Shown piece by piece: positions 40,551 to 49,353 of a DNA stretch of 64,000 nucleotides. The stretch spans positions 2,170,001 through 2,234,000 of the forward strand of contig CAWADU010000003.1 in NCBI GenBank assembly GCA_963781025.1, read 5' to 3'. Origin of the DNA: Tardibacter sp963781025 (GTDB taxonomy: Bacteria > Pseudomonadota > Alphaproteobacteria > Sphingomonadales > Sphingomonadaceae). How positions within the stretch are numbered: the stretch's first letter is position 1; the number at the start of each line of letters is the position of its first letter. The translations under genes and the position numbers were made by a program. The notes under the pieces were generated by a model. That model was not told the DNA's origin. It made no database searches and saw only the letters and a list, made by a program, of their open reading frames with translations.

Positions 40551-42647
40551 GTGAACGACACACCTGAAACCGCCGTCCGCTATGAAGTACGGGACGATGT
40601 CGCGGTACTGACGCTTGATGTTCCGCCGGTCAACGCCTTGAGCGGGGCGATGCGCGACGGTCTGGCGCTTCGCGTGAACCAGGCGCTTGCCGATCCCGCG
40701 GTCAAGGCGATGGTCATGGTCGGCGCCAACGACCGTTTTGTGGCGGGCGCAAACCTCCGCGAATTCGGAACGCAGGTGACGGGCGTGAAGCTGTCCGTCG
40801 TCCAGGAAGTCATGGAAAACAGCGCCAAGCCGATCATCGCAGCACTGGACGGCCACGCGCTGGGCGGTGGCGTGGAGCTGGCGATTGCCGCTTCATACCG
40901 GGTCGCGGCGTCGAGGACCAAGCTCGGGCTGCCCGAAGTCAATTTGGGGCTGCTTCCCGGCGCGGGCGGAACACAGCGCGGCACGCGCCTGATGGGACCG
41001 GCCAACGCACTCGACATGCTCTTGAGCGGCAAGCACGTCTCGGCCGCCAGGGCGAAGGAACTGGGGCTGGTCGACGAGATCACCGACGGTGACGTGCTTA
41101 CCGCCGCGATCGCCTTTGCCCGCAAGAAAGTCGCCGAGGGCGGTCCCCATCCGCGCTCGTTCGACCGCACAGACCGGATCCAGGGCATCGATCGGTCGAT
41201 GTTCGATGAGGTGCGGAAGAAGAACGCCAAGAAATGGACGGGCATGGTGGCGCCCTTCCGGATCGTCGACTGCATCGAGGCGGCATGCACGCTTCCCCCG
41301 AAGGAGGGACTGGCCTTCGAATGGGAGGCGTTCAAGGATTGCTTCCACGCACCGGCGAGGGTGGCACAGGTCCATCTTTTCTTCGCCGAGCGGGCGGCCG
41401 CCAAGATCAAGGGCATCGATCCTTCGGTTAAGCCAAAGCCGGTCCGTACCGCGGCGGTTGTCGGCGCGGGCACCATGGGGGGCGGCATCACCATGTCGCT
41501 CGTCAATGCCGGCATTCCGGTCAAGCTGCTCGAGGTGAGCCAGGAAGCCCTGGATGCCGGGCTCGCCAAGGTGCGGGCGAACTATGCGACTTCGGTTTCT
41601 CGCGGGTCGATCAGCCAGGAGAAGGTGGATGCGGCGCTTTCGCTGATCACGCCGGTGCTGCGCTATGAAGAGATTGGCGACGCCGATCTGGTCATCGAAG
41701 CCGTGTTCGAGGAAATGGAATTGAAGCGGTCTGTCTTCACCAAGCTCGATGCGGTGATGAAGCCCGGCGCGGTTCTTGGAACAAATACGTCGACGCTGGA
41801 CATCGATCAGATTGCCGCTGCGACCAGCCGTCCCCAGGACGTGATCGGGATGCATTTCTTCTCGCCCGCAAATGTCATGAAGCTGCTGGAAAATGTGCGC
41901 GGCGCGAAAACGTCCGACCAGACGATCGTTACCGCCATGGCGCTTGCCAAGCAGATCGGCAAGATCGCCGTGCTCGCGGGCAATTGCGACGGCTTCATCG
42001 GCAACCGCATCCTGAAGACATATGTCAAGGAAGCGGACCTGCTGATCGAAGAGGGCGCGACCCCCTGGCAGGTTGACGAAGTCCTCCAGGAGTTCGGCTT
42101 GCCCATGGGCGTGTATCTGATGCGCGACATGGCGGGTCTCGACATTGGCTGGCGCATCCGCCGCGCGCAGGCGAACGCCGGTGCGATCAAGGACTTCGGA
42201 ACGTCTGTCGCGGATCGTCTTTGCGAGCTTGGCCGCTTCGGCCAGAAGACGGGCGCCGGATATTATAAATATGACGGCCGCAACGCACAGCCCGACCCCG
42301 AGATCGAAGCGCTGATCGAGAAAGTGTCCGCCGAAAAGGGCATTACGCGCAGGAAAATCGCCAATGAGGAAATCGTCCAGCGCATCCTTGCCGCGATGGT
42401 GAACGAGGGCGCCTATATCCTCGAAGAGGGCATCGCGCAGCAGGCCAGCGACATTGATATCACCTATGTCTATGGTTATGGTTTCCCGAAATATCGGGGC
42501 GGGCCAATGTTCTGGGCGGCGCAGCAAGGCCTCGACAAGGTGCTTGCCACCATCCAGGGCTATCGCGCGACAATGGGTGATGACCGCTGGACGCCGGCGC
42601 CGTTGCTTGAGCGGCAGGCGGCTGCCGGCAAGGGTTGGGATGGCTGA
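40551..42647 (+). CDS. FadB-like bifunctional enoyl-CoA hydratase / 3-hydroxyacyl-CoA dehydrogenase
   Basis: A 698-residue two-domain enzyme. The N-terminal crotonase domain has AGANLREFG, GHALGGGVEL (E109) and LPEVNLGLLPGAGGTQR (E129), both catalytic glutamates present. The NAD-binding domain begins near residue 300 with VVGAGTMGGGI. The dehydrogenase C-terminal domains follow, with GMHFFSPANVMKLLE and GNCDGFIGNRI. It hydrates the enoyl-CoA and oxidises the 3-hydroxy product. The start is GTG 40551, preceded by GGGGAGAG. It lies 78 bases after the acyl-CoA dehydrogenase pair and before a thiolase, giving a complete beta-oxidation turn. Confidence 0.9.
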   Translation: MNDTPETAVRYEVRDDVAVLTLDVPPVNALSGAMRDGLALRVNQALADPAVKAMVMVGANDRFVAGANLREFGTQVTGVKLSVVQEVMENSAKPIIAALDGHALGGGVELAIAASYRVAASRTKLGLPEVNLGLLPGAGGTQRGTRLMGPANALDMLLSGKHVSAARAKELGLVDEITDGDVLTAAIAFARKKVAEGGPHPRSFDRTDRIQGIDRSMFDEVRKKNAKKWTGMVAPFRIVDCIEAACTLPPKEGLAFEWEAFKDCFHAPARVAQVHLFFAERAAAKIKGIDPSVKPKPVRTAAVVGAGTMGGGITMSLVNAGIPVKLLEVSQEALDAGLAKVRANYATSVSRGSISQEKVDAALSLITPVLRYEEIGDADLVIEAVFEEMELKRSVFTKLDAVMKPGAVLGTNTSTLDIDQIAAATSRPQDVIGMHFFSPANVMKLLENVRGAKTSDQTIVTAMALAKQIGKIAVLAGNCDGFIGNRILKTYVKEADLLIEEGATPWQVDEVLQEFGLPMGVYLMRDMAGLDIGWRIRRAQANAGAIKDFGTSVADRLCELGRFGQKTGAGYYKYDGRNAQPDPEIEALIEKVSAEKGITRRKIANEEIVQRILAAMVNEGAYILEEGIAQQASDIDITYVYGYGFPKYRGGPMFWAAQQGLDKVLATIQGYRATMGDDRWTPAPLLERQAAAGKGWDG

Positions 42648-42708
42648 AGCTTGAACTCCGGGACGTCATCCGTTCCGGGCCTGCAGACAGCCTGATTTCG
42701 TAATTCAG

Positions 42709-42745
42709 CCCGCGGTCGCATGCGAAGTACGCCTGCGGCCGCGGG
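42709..42745 (+). promoter_or_regulatory. strong intercistronic hairpin before the thiolase
   Basis: Two 16-base arms (42709-42724 and 42730-42745, starting CCCGCGG and ending CCGCGGG) pair with one G-U wobble and one mismatch around the loop AAGTA. There is no T-run and the thiolase start is 35 bases further on. It may act as an mRNA stabiliser or partial attenuator between the bifunctional enzyme and the thiolase. Confidence 0.5.
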
Positions 42746-42780
42746 ACGGGCGCACTAATCAACACGGGAGTTCAATACCA

Positions 42781-43959
42781 ATGCGTGAAGCCGTGATCGT
42801 TTCAACCGCGCGGACGCCGATCGGCAAAGCCTATCGCGGCGCGTTCAACAACACTCCATCGCCGACGCTTGCGGGCCACGCGATTGCCGAAGCCGTGAAG
42901 CGGGCGGGCATCGATGGCGCCGAAGTGGACGACGTCGTGATCGGCGCGGCCATGCAGCAGGGTGTACAGACGCCGAACATCGGCCGCCTGGCCGCTCTTC
43001 GCGCCGGGCTTCCGGTATCGGTTGCGGGTCAGTCGATCGACCGGCAATGCGCGTCGGGCCTGATGGCGATCTCGATCGCCGCCAAGCAGATCATCGTCGA
43101 TGGCATGCAGATCGCGGTCGGTGGCGGCGTCGAATCGATTTCCATGGTCCAGACCGACAAATTGCGCTCCGAGGCGGATCCCTCGCTTCGCGCCATGGTG
43201 CCGGCGGCTTATATGCCGATGATCGAAACGGCGGAGATCGTCGCGAAGCGCTATGGCATCAGCCGCGAGGCGCAGGACGAATACGCTTATCAATCACAGA
43301 TGCGCACTGCTGCTGCGCAGGCCGCCGGCCGTTTCCAGGCGGAGATCGTTCCCCTGCCGTCGATCGTGAAGATCACCGACAAGGAAACGGGCGAGGTGAG
43401 CGAAAAGGCAGTGACGCTGACGCAGGATGAAGGCCCCCGTGCCGAAACCACGCGGGAAGGGCTTGCCAGCCTGAAACCCGTGCGCGGCCCTGACGCCTTT
43501 GTGACTGCGGGCAATGCGAGCCAGCTTTCGGACGGCGCCTCGGCTTCGGTGCTGATGGAAGCGGCGGAAGCCGCCCGTCGTGGCCTCCAGCCGCTGGGCG
43601 CCTATCGCGGCATCGCGGTTGCCGGCGTCAATCCCGACGAGATGGGCATCGGGCCTATCGCGGCGGTTCCCAAGCTGCTGGCGGCAAATGGCCTGAAGGT
43701 GGACGACATTGGCCTGTGGGAACTCAACGAGGCGTTCGCCGCGCAGGTAATCCCCTGCCGGGACAAGCTCGGCATTTCCAATGACCTGCTGAATGTGAAT
43801 GGCGGCGCGATCTCGGTCGGCCATCCCTATGGCATGTCCGGCGCCCGGCTTGTCGGCCACGCGCTCATCGAAGGCAAGCGACGCGGCGTTCGCTATGTGG
43901 TGATCACCATGTGCGTCGGCGGAGGCCAGGGCGCCGCTGGCCTCTTCGAGGTTTACTGA
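42781..43959 (+). CDS. acetyl-CoA C-acyltransferase (thiolase)
   Basis: A 392-residue thiolase. The acyl-accepting cysteine is C90 in DRQCASG. The His of the second site is in VGHPYGMSGAR and the deprotonating cysteine in MCVGGGQGAAG, all in the normal order. It cleaves a 3-ketoacyl-CoA with CoA, giving acetyl-CoA or propionyl-CoA and the shortened acyl-CoA. It is the last gene of the rightward beta-oxidation set; 19 bases separate it from a convergent SDR gene. Confidence 0.92.
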   Translation: MREAVIVSTARTPIGKAYRGAFNNTPSPTLAGHAIAEAVKRAGIDGAEVDDVVIGAAMQQGVQTPNIGRLAALRAGLPVSVAGQSIDRQCASGLMAISIAAKQIIVDGMQIAVGGGVESISMVQTDKLRSEADPSLRAMVPAAYMPMIETAEIVAKRYGISREAQDEYAYQSQMRTAAAQAAGRFQAEIVPLPSIVKITDKETGEVSEKAVTLTQDEGPRAETTREGLASLKPVRGPDAFVTAGNASQLSDGASASVLMEAAEAARRGLQPLGAYRGIAVAGVNPDEMGIGPIAAVPKLLAANGLKVDDIGLWELNEAFAAQVIPCRDKLGISNDLLNVNGGAISVGHPYGMSGARLVGHALIEGKRRGVRYVVITMCVGGGQGAAGLFEVY

Positions 43960-43978
43960 CGATACACCGGTCCGGCGT

Positions 43979-44770
43979 TCATCTCTTCGGCGCGAATTCA
44001 GCGATGGTGAGATGAATGCCGGCATCGGCGAGCAGCGTTTCGCCGGTGATGTGACGAGCGCCCTCAGCGCACAGGAAGACAACGGAATCAGCCACCAGGT
44101 CGGCCGTGCCGACCTCGCGGAGCGGGGTCACTTCGGCGAAATGCTGGCTCAATGTATCGAGTCCCTTTTCGCCGATGCGATCCGTGACCCAGGGCGTCGC
44201 CATGAAGCCGGGGCAAACCGCGTTGACGCGGATTTCCGGGGCCAATGCACGAGCGAGTGACATGGTGAGCGTATTGAGCGCCCCTTTGGAAGCCGCATAA
44301 GCAATCGATGAGCTGGCCCCGGTGACGGCCGCGACCGATGAAACATTGACGACTGCGCCCAGGCCTTGCGCCTTCATGGCAGGCGCGCAGGCTCGGATCA
44401 TCTGGTAGGGACCGATCAGGTTCACCGAATAGATCGCCTGGAAATCCGCGGCGTTCAGTGCTTCGAGATCGCCCTGTGCCGCGATGCGCGTCGTGGCTGC
44501 ATTGTTGACCAGGATATCGATGCGGCCGAACCGATCGAGCGCCTCCCTGGCGACGCGGCGGCAGTCCGCGTCCTCCGCGATGTTCGCCTGGACAATCAGC
44601 GTCTCGACACCCTTCGCCGCGCAGGCTGCCGCCGCGGCTTCACATTCGGCCGAATTCTTGACGTCGCTGATGACGATATTGACGCCGCGTTCCGCGAGGC
44701 GCTCAGCCGTCACCGCGCCCAGCCCGGAGGCGGCGCCGGTGACGATCGCAACGCGTCCCGAAATGTCCAT
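43979..44770 (-). CDS. short-chain dehydrogenase/reductase
   Basis: A 263-residue classical SDR: VAIVTGAASGLGAVTA (NAD site), LVNNAATTR (usual NNAG replaced by NNAA), NVSSVAAVTGASSSIAYAASKGAL (catalytic Ser, Tyr and Lys), then VCPGFMATPW and a normal C-terminus ending near ETLLADAGIHLTI. It oxidises or reduces a hydroxyl/keto group, and the substrate is unknown. Its position between the thiolase and the exported carboxylesterase suggests it belongs to the same catabolic region, but it may be a separate unit. Confidence 0.85.
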   Translation of the reverse strand: MDISGRVAIVTGAASGLGAVTAERLAERGVNIVISDVKNSAECEAAAAACAAKGVETLIVQANIAEDADCRRVAREALDRFGRIDILVNNAATTRIAAQGDLEALNAADFQAIYSVNLIGPYQMIRACAPAMKAQGLGAVVNVSSVAAVTGASSSIAYAASKGALNTLTMSLARALAPEIRVNAVCPGFMATPWVTDRIGEKGLDTLSQHFAEVTPLREVGTADLVADSVVFLCAEGARHITGETLLADAGIHLTIAEFAPKR

Positions 44771-44888
44771 AACATGTCCTCTGCTTGTCGAATTTCATCT
44801 TGCCGAATCCGGCACGGCCCGGAACTGGATTGCCGCGACGTGTTACCGTCGTTCGGCCCGTCCGGTATCTTCAACCAACTCGCGCGAC

Positions 44889-44924
44889 GAAAAACAGCCC
44901 CTCGACCTTACGGCCGAGGGGGCT
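44889..44924 (-). terminator. Rho-independent terminator of the carboxylesterase gene
   Basis: Read on the minus strand, directly after the stop codon, AGCCCCCTCGGCC and GGTCGAGGGGCT form a GC-rich stem with one bulge and one mismatch around GTAA, followed by GTTTTTC. The hairpin, the T-run and the position make a convincing terminator. Confidence 0.8.
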
Positions 44925-44929
44925 TTCGA

Positions 44930-46600
44930 TCAGCCGATGACGGGCTCCCAGAACGCGCATTGATGCTTTGCATAGGAATCGACCGGCGCGATTCCGTTCG
45001 GCCCCGGCGCCAGGGCCATGACATAGGGTGCGGTCGCGTTCGGATCGATTTTCGACCAGGGCTGCGTGCTTCCGTCGCCGGGCTGACCGGTGCGCGCAAA
45101 ACGCGTCCAGTAGCCGATCATCTTTGCCGCCAGCTCGGTCTGCGCCGCGCTCAGCCGGATCGGCTTCTTGGTGTCCCAATCGATCGGGTTGTTGTTGGTG
45201 AGATCGAACAGCAGGGGCAGCTCGCTCGAATGGGAAGCGCCCGACGGGATGTTCGCCGGGAATGGCACCAGGCCAATTCCATGCGGGTCGGCGAATTCAT
45301 AGGCGAAGACTGGAGCCTTTTTCGCAAGACGTTTCGTCACGGGCAATTGCGTGCAGACAAACATCCTGTCGGTCATGATCGCGGCCCATGCGGTGGCGGC
45401 CGATTCATAGCGCGACAACGGGTATCGGGCTTCCACTTCCTTGGTGTGATCACCGAACGCCTTCGGCAACTCGGCCGCAAACCGCTCATTGGTCATCGGA
45501 TTGCCGGTAAGCTGCATGAGCGAGACAAGGATGCGGTTCTCGTCACGGGTCCATCCCGACAGCACCGGCGTGACATTGTAATGGCCTGTCCGCAGCGCCT
45601 TGGCAGGCTCCTCCGGAAGGACGGAATTGCCGTAAGATGCCGCCATGAAGACATCGTTCTCCGGCAGCAATTTTTCGGCCGGAAGCTCACGCAGACAGGC
45701 AAGAACCTCTGCCGATCCCCTCGGGCCTTTGCAGCCCAGTTTCTCGGCGAGATCGGCGCCCCTGGCCTGCATCTCCGCGACAGGCTGGAAGAAGGATGCG
45801 TAAGGCAGTTCCACTCCGCCGCGCGGCCAGCTTATCGCGCAGTTTCCGCTCTGCAGGATGACCTTGTTGAAGAGCCCCGCCGAGCCCGGCGCGGTGATGT
45901 GCGCACAGGTTCGCACCGCGCCACCCGATTCCCCGAACAGGGTCACATTGTTTGGATCACCGCCGAATTTGGCGATATTGCGCTTCACCCATTTGAGCCC
46001 GGCCTGTTCATCCAGGAAACCGAAGCCGCCGGAGCCCTTGATGCCGGGATAGGCGAAATAGCCAAAGATGTTGAGGCGCGACTCGATCGCCACCAGGATA
46101 ACGTCACCCTGGACGGCCATCCGGCGCATGTCATAGGTATTGATCGTGCCCGTGCTCAACCCGCCGCCATGCAGCCACACCATGACCGGCTTGGGACCAG
46201 CCGCATTTTTGGCGCGAGGGACCGTGACGTCGAGGTACAGGCAGTCCTCGTTGGTGGAGCCGCCCTCTACTTCACCGCCGGTCTGGGCGCAGGGCGTGAG
46301 GGTCTTGGTCGCGTCGCGGACGCCGGACCACGCCTTGGGCGGCTGCGGCGGCTTCCAGCGCAACGGGCCGACAGGTGGCGCGGCGTAAGGAATGGCATGA
46401 TAGACGATCGTGTCGGCATCGGCCTTGCCCTGGATCGCGCCGGTATCGACCTTGACGGTTTCGCCGGGTACGGCGGCGAATGCGCCAGAATTGATGGCCA
46501 GCACGGCTGATGCGAACAAGCCCAGGAAGCGATGCGTCCGGGACGAAGCGAAAAATTGTGTAATCCTCACTGTGTCACCCGCCGTTCTGTTGTTAGGCAT
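44930..46600 (-). CDS. exported type-B carboxylesterase
   Basis: A protein of about 556 residues with an N-terminal signal peptide (hydrophobic LGLFASAVLAINSGAFA). It has the type-B carboxylesterase/lipase core: NEDCLYLDV, VMVWLHGGGLSTG (oxyanion region), and the nucleophile in VTLFGESGGAVRTC. DPHGIGLVPF follows later, and SGASHSSELPLLF carries the catalytic histidine region. It hydrolyses carboxyl esters outside the cytoplasm, and the substrate is unknown. The start is ATG 46600 or GTG 46570, and neither has a strong ribosome site. It ends in a clear terminator and is divergent from the RraA-like gene. Confidence 0.85.
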   Translation of the reverse strand: MPNNRTAGDTVRITQFFASSRTHRFLGLFASAVLAINSGAFAAVPGETVKVDTGAIQGKADADTIVYHAIPYAAPPVGPLRWKPPQPPKAWSGVRDATKTLTPCAQTGGEVEGGSTNEDCLYLDVTVPRAKNAAGPKPVMVWLHGGGLSTGTINTYDMRRMAVQGDVILVAIESRLNIFGYFAYPGIKGSGGFGFLDEQAGLKWVKRNIAKFGGDPNNVTLFGESGGAVRTCAHITAPGSAGLFNKVILQSGNCAISWPRGGVELPYASFFQPVAEMQARGADLAEKLGCKGPRGSAEVLACLRELPAEKLLPENDVFMAASYGNSVLPEEPAKALRTGHYNVTPVLSGWTRDENRILVSLMQLTGNPMTNERFAAELPKAFGDHTKEVEARYPLSRYESAATAWAAIMTDRMFVCTQLPVTKRLAKKAPVFAYEFADPHGIGLVPFPANIPSGASHSSELPLLFDLTNNNPIDWDTKKPIRLSAAQTELAAKMIGYWTRFARTGQPGDGSTQPWSKIDPNATAPYVMALAPGPNGIAPVDSYAKHQCAFWEPVIG

Positions 46601-46634
46601 CCATTGCGCGGACCATACCCTTTGTCTAAACGAA

Positions 46635-46660
46635 CAATGGAATGCAAGCATGTTCAATGG
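46635..46660. promoter_or_regulatory. repeated CAATGG sites in the esterase/rraA-like promoter
   Basis: CAATGG occurs at 46635-46640 and 46655-46660, exactly 20 bases apart, flanking the small palindrome ATGC-AA-GCAT (46642-46651). The arrangement lies in the middle of the 126-base divergent region between the carboxylesterase and the RraA-like gene, and two helical turns of spacing suggest a dimeric regulator site. This is a pattern observation only. Confidence 0.3.
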
Positions 46661-46726
46661 ACAATTTGCTACCCTTTGCCAAAAGGCTAAGATCGGAAAT
46701 GCTGCCGATGCAGCAGAGAGGAGACT

Positions 46727-47233
46727 ATGGGCACCGACTTTTGCACCGCCGACCTCTATGATCAGGCGCCCGAAGAGGTGCAGGTCTGCGCCCTTCCGTT
46801 CAAGAGCTACGGCAGACCACCGATCTTCATGGGGCGATGTGCTACACTGCGGACGCCGGCGCATCATTGGCCTTTGTATGCGATGCTTGACCGCCCCGGC
46901 GAAGGCCGGGTTCTGGTCGTCGACGCCGGCGGGGATCTGTCCATCGGCGTTCTGGGCGACAAGCTCGCAACGCTGGGCCGCCTTCGCGGTTGGGCCGGAG
47001 TCGTGCTTTACGGAACGATTCGCGATGCGCGCCAGCTTGCGCAAATCGACATGGGCGTCAGGGCGCTCGGCACGACCGCGCGCCGGGCGTGGGGCGATGC
47101 CCCGCCGGCGGAAATCGATGCTCCCCTTGAATTCGGCGGAATTTCGGTGCGGCCTGGAGACTGGATTTACGCCGATGAAGACGCCGTTATAGTGGCGCCG
47201 CGCGACCTGACGGTGGATTCCAGCGCTCACTGA
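46727..47233 (+). CDS. RraA-like protein (4-hydroxy-4-methyl-2-oxoglutarate aldolase / RNase E regulator family)
   Basis: A 168-residue protein with the compact RraA fold. It shows an FCTADLYDQAP start, the middle VVDAGGDLSIGVLGDKLATLG and WAGVVLYGTIRDARQLAQIDMGVRALGTT, and the closing VRPGDWIYADEDAVIVAPRDL. The family includes E. coli RraA, which binds RNase E, and class II pyruvate aldolases acting on 4-hydroxy-4-carboxy-adipate type compounds. The D-R-D metal-binding pattern (G-x-x-R-D) is kept, so an aldolase is possible. AGGAG precedes the start. It is divergent from the exported esterase. Confidence 0.8.
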   Translation: MGTDFCTADLYDQAPEEVQVCALPFKSYGRPPIFMGRCATLRTPAHHWPLYAMLDRPGEGRVLVVDAGGDLSIGVLGDKLATLGRLRGWAGVVLYGTIRDARQLAQIDMGVRALGTTARRAWGDAPPAEIDAPLEFGGISVRPGDWIYADEDAVIVAPRDLTVDSSAH

Positions 47234-47591
47234 AGCGGGCCATATGTTTCAGGAGGCATGCAGCGATTGAGCCGGAAGCGGATCGCCAATAAGATGCTTT
47301 CCAACATTTGGATTATATGTATGCTCGGTCCTCCTGGCTGTTACCGCGTATCAGGTAGAATAAAACATGCACTTTGAGAGAGGGTATGGCGCGATTTCCG
47401 ATCACGGGGCGATGTACGCGCGCCGTGTGCCGTCCGGCCAAGACGGAGGCGGCCCAATTCGCAACCTCCCGTCCGCGGCTCTCTGAAAGCAGCCGAGATT
47501 TTAATGGTGATCAGATGCGGGTGCCGTTCGGGAAACGGTTCTGCGGCCCATCGCCGACCGCATTTGCGTTTGGACTCGTGAAAGGTTTGTC
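47234..47591. other. gene-free region before the GMC dehydrogenase
   Basis: I see no convincing gene in these 358 bases. An A+T-rich stretch around 47290-47340 (with ACATTTGGATTATATGTATG) probably contains promoter elements. A 75-codon frame at 47374-47601 has no family resemblance and runs into the GMC start, so it is not called. Confidence 0.5.
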
Positions 47592-49280
47592 ATGTCAGTA
47601 GCCGGCAGTTTCGACGCGATCGTCGTAGGTTCGGGCATCACCGGCGGCTGGGCCGCCAAGGAGCTCACCGAAAAAGGCCTCAAGGTCCTGATGATCGAGC
47701 GCGGCCGAATGGTCGAACATCAGACCGATTATACAACAGAAGCCCTTGGCGCGTGGGAGCTGCCCTACAGGGGCATGGGCGATCCGGTCGTCATGAAGCG
47801 TGAATATCCCGAGCGGATCAGCGCGGGCTTCGCTGACGAATGGAACCACGATTTCTTCGCCAAGGACTCGGAAAATCCCTTCCAAACGCCGGCCGAACAC
47901 CCGTTTCTCTGGGTGCGCGGCTACCAGCTCGGCGGCAAGTCGCTGATCTGGGGGCGCCAGTCCTATCGTTGGAGCGAAATGGATTTCGCCGCGAACGGTC
48001 GTGATGGCCACGGCGTTGACTGGCCAATTCGATATGCCGACATCGCGCCCTGGTATGACCATGTCGAGGAATTCGCCGGCATATCGGGGTCGCTGGAGGG
48101 ATTGCCGCAGCTTCCCGACGGCAAGTTCCAGCCGCCCATGCAGCTCAATTATGTTGAAAAGGAATTCAAGAAGAAGGTCGAGTCCGAGTTCGGCGGCCGC
48201 AAGGTGATCATTGGCCGCACGGCGAACATGACCGAGGACAAGGAAGACCGGTCCCGCTGCCAGTACCGCAACATCTGTTCGCGCGGATGTTCCTACGGCG
48301 CGTATTTCAGCACGTTGAGCTCGACGCTGCCGGCGGCCCAGAAGACGGGCAACCTCACCATATTGCCCGACAGCCGGGTCGTCGGGATCAATTACGACCC
48401 CAAGACCAAGCGGGCGACCGGCGTCCGGGTCATCAATTCCCAGACGCGGAGCGGCGCGACATATGAAGCCAAGCTCGTCTTTCTCTGCGCGGCGACGCTG
48501 AACAGCGTGCAGACACTGCTCCTTTCGGCCAATGAGCAATTCCCGACCGGGCTGGGCAATTCGAGCGGCATGCTTGGCCGCGGTATCATGGACCATGCGA
48601 TGGGGTTCGTGATGGCCGATATTCCCGGCTATCACGAGCATGATTATTACGGCTTCAGGCCGACGATGGCTTACATCCCGCGCTTCCGCAACGTCACCGA
48701 ACCCAAGGAGGGTTTGTTCCGCGGCTATGGTTACCAGACGGGGGCCTATCGCGCCGGTTGGCGTCGCGGTCTCGGCCAGGGCGGCGTCGGCAATGCACTC
48801 AAGGAAGATCTGCGGCACCCGGGCGGCTGGCAGATGATGATGGTAGCCTTTGCCGAATGCCTGCCGCGCGACGAGAATCACGTCCGGCTGGACCAGACGA
48901 AGCTCGACCCCGACGGCGTTCCGCAATTGCACGTTGATGTATCATGGAGCGACAACGAGCGCGCCCTCATCAGTGATGCGGTAAACGAAGGCGCCCGCAT
49001 GATCGAAGCCTTTGGCGGCAAGGTTAACATCAAGGTGGGGCGGCCCACCAAGCCGCCCGGCGGTGCGATCCACGAAATGGGTGGCGCGCGCATGGGGCGG
49101 GACCCCAAAACGTCGGTCGTGAACCGCTACAATCAGTTGCACGACGTGCCGAATGTTTTCGTCACCGACGGGGCCCAAATGAGTTCGTCCGCATGCCAGA
49201 ACCCGTCGCTCACCTATATGGCGATGACGGCGCGGGCCAGCGCCAATGCGGTTGACATGCTGAAGGAAGGAAAGCTCTGA
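47592..49280 (+). CDS. GMC-family FAD dehydrogenase, large subunit of a sugar/glycoside dehydrogenase
   Basis: A 562-residue flavoprotein with the FAD motif VVGSGITGGWAAKEL (residues 11-25), an E for the ribose in LMIERG, and GYQLGGKSLIWGRQSYR. The C-terminus has IHEMGGARMGRDPKTSVVNRYNQLHDVPNVF and a late NPSLTYMAM, where the conserved His and Asn lie. No signal peptide is seen; in this enzyme class the large subunit is carried through Tat by the signal-bearing small subunit, encoded next. The three-gene set (this, the small subunit, cytochrome c) matches gluconate 2-dehydrogenase and glucoside 3-dehydrogenase complexes. Context favours oxidation of a glycoside. Confidence 0.88.
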   Translation: MSVAGSFDAIVVGSGITGGWAAKELTEKGLKVLMIERGRMVEHQTDYTTEALGAWELPYRGMGDPVVMKREYPERISAGFADEWNHDFFAKDSENPFQTPAEHPFLWVRGYQLGGKSLIWGRQSYRWSEMDFAANGRDGHGVDWPIRYADIAPWYDHVEEFAGISGSLEGLPQLPDGKFQPPMQLNYVEKEFKKKVESEFGGRKVIIGRTANMTEDKEDRSRCQYRNICSRGCSYGAYFSTLSSTLPAAQKTGNLTILPDSRVVGINYDPKTKRATGVRVINSQTRSGATYEAKLVFLCAATLNSVQTLLLSANEQFPTGLGNSSGMLGRGIMDHAMGFVMADIPGYHEHDYYGFRPTMAYIPRFRNVTEPKEGLFRGYGYQTGAYRAGWRRGLGQGGVGNALKEDLRHPGGWQMMMVAFAECLPRDENHVRLDQTKLDPDGVPQLHVDVSWSDNERALISDAVNEGARMIEAFGGKVNIKVGRPTKPPGGAIHEMGGARMGRDPKTSVVNRYNQLHDVPNVFVTDGAQMSSSACQNPSLTYMAMTARASANAVDMLKEGKL

Positions 49281-49353
49281 TGCGGTTGCAAGAGCGGGCG
49301 GCGCATACCGTCTCGTCAGGCCGAATTCTGCCTCGTCGTCGGGGAGACGCCTG

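Noticed and set aside
38886..40856. 656-codon open frame on the minus strand
   Set aside because: It lies opposite the acyl-CoA dehydrogenases and the FadB-like gene, whose motifs are clear; composition is typical of antisense shadow.
44366..46510. 714-codon open frame on the plus strand
   Set aside because: It is antisense to the carboxylesterase and SDR genes, has the Arg/Asp/Gly-rich composition of a G+C-rich shadow frame, and shows no family motif.
47374..47601. 75-codon frame upstream of the GMC gene
   Set aside because: It runs into the GMC start, lacks homology signs and is probably chance.
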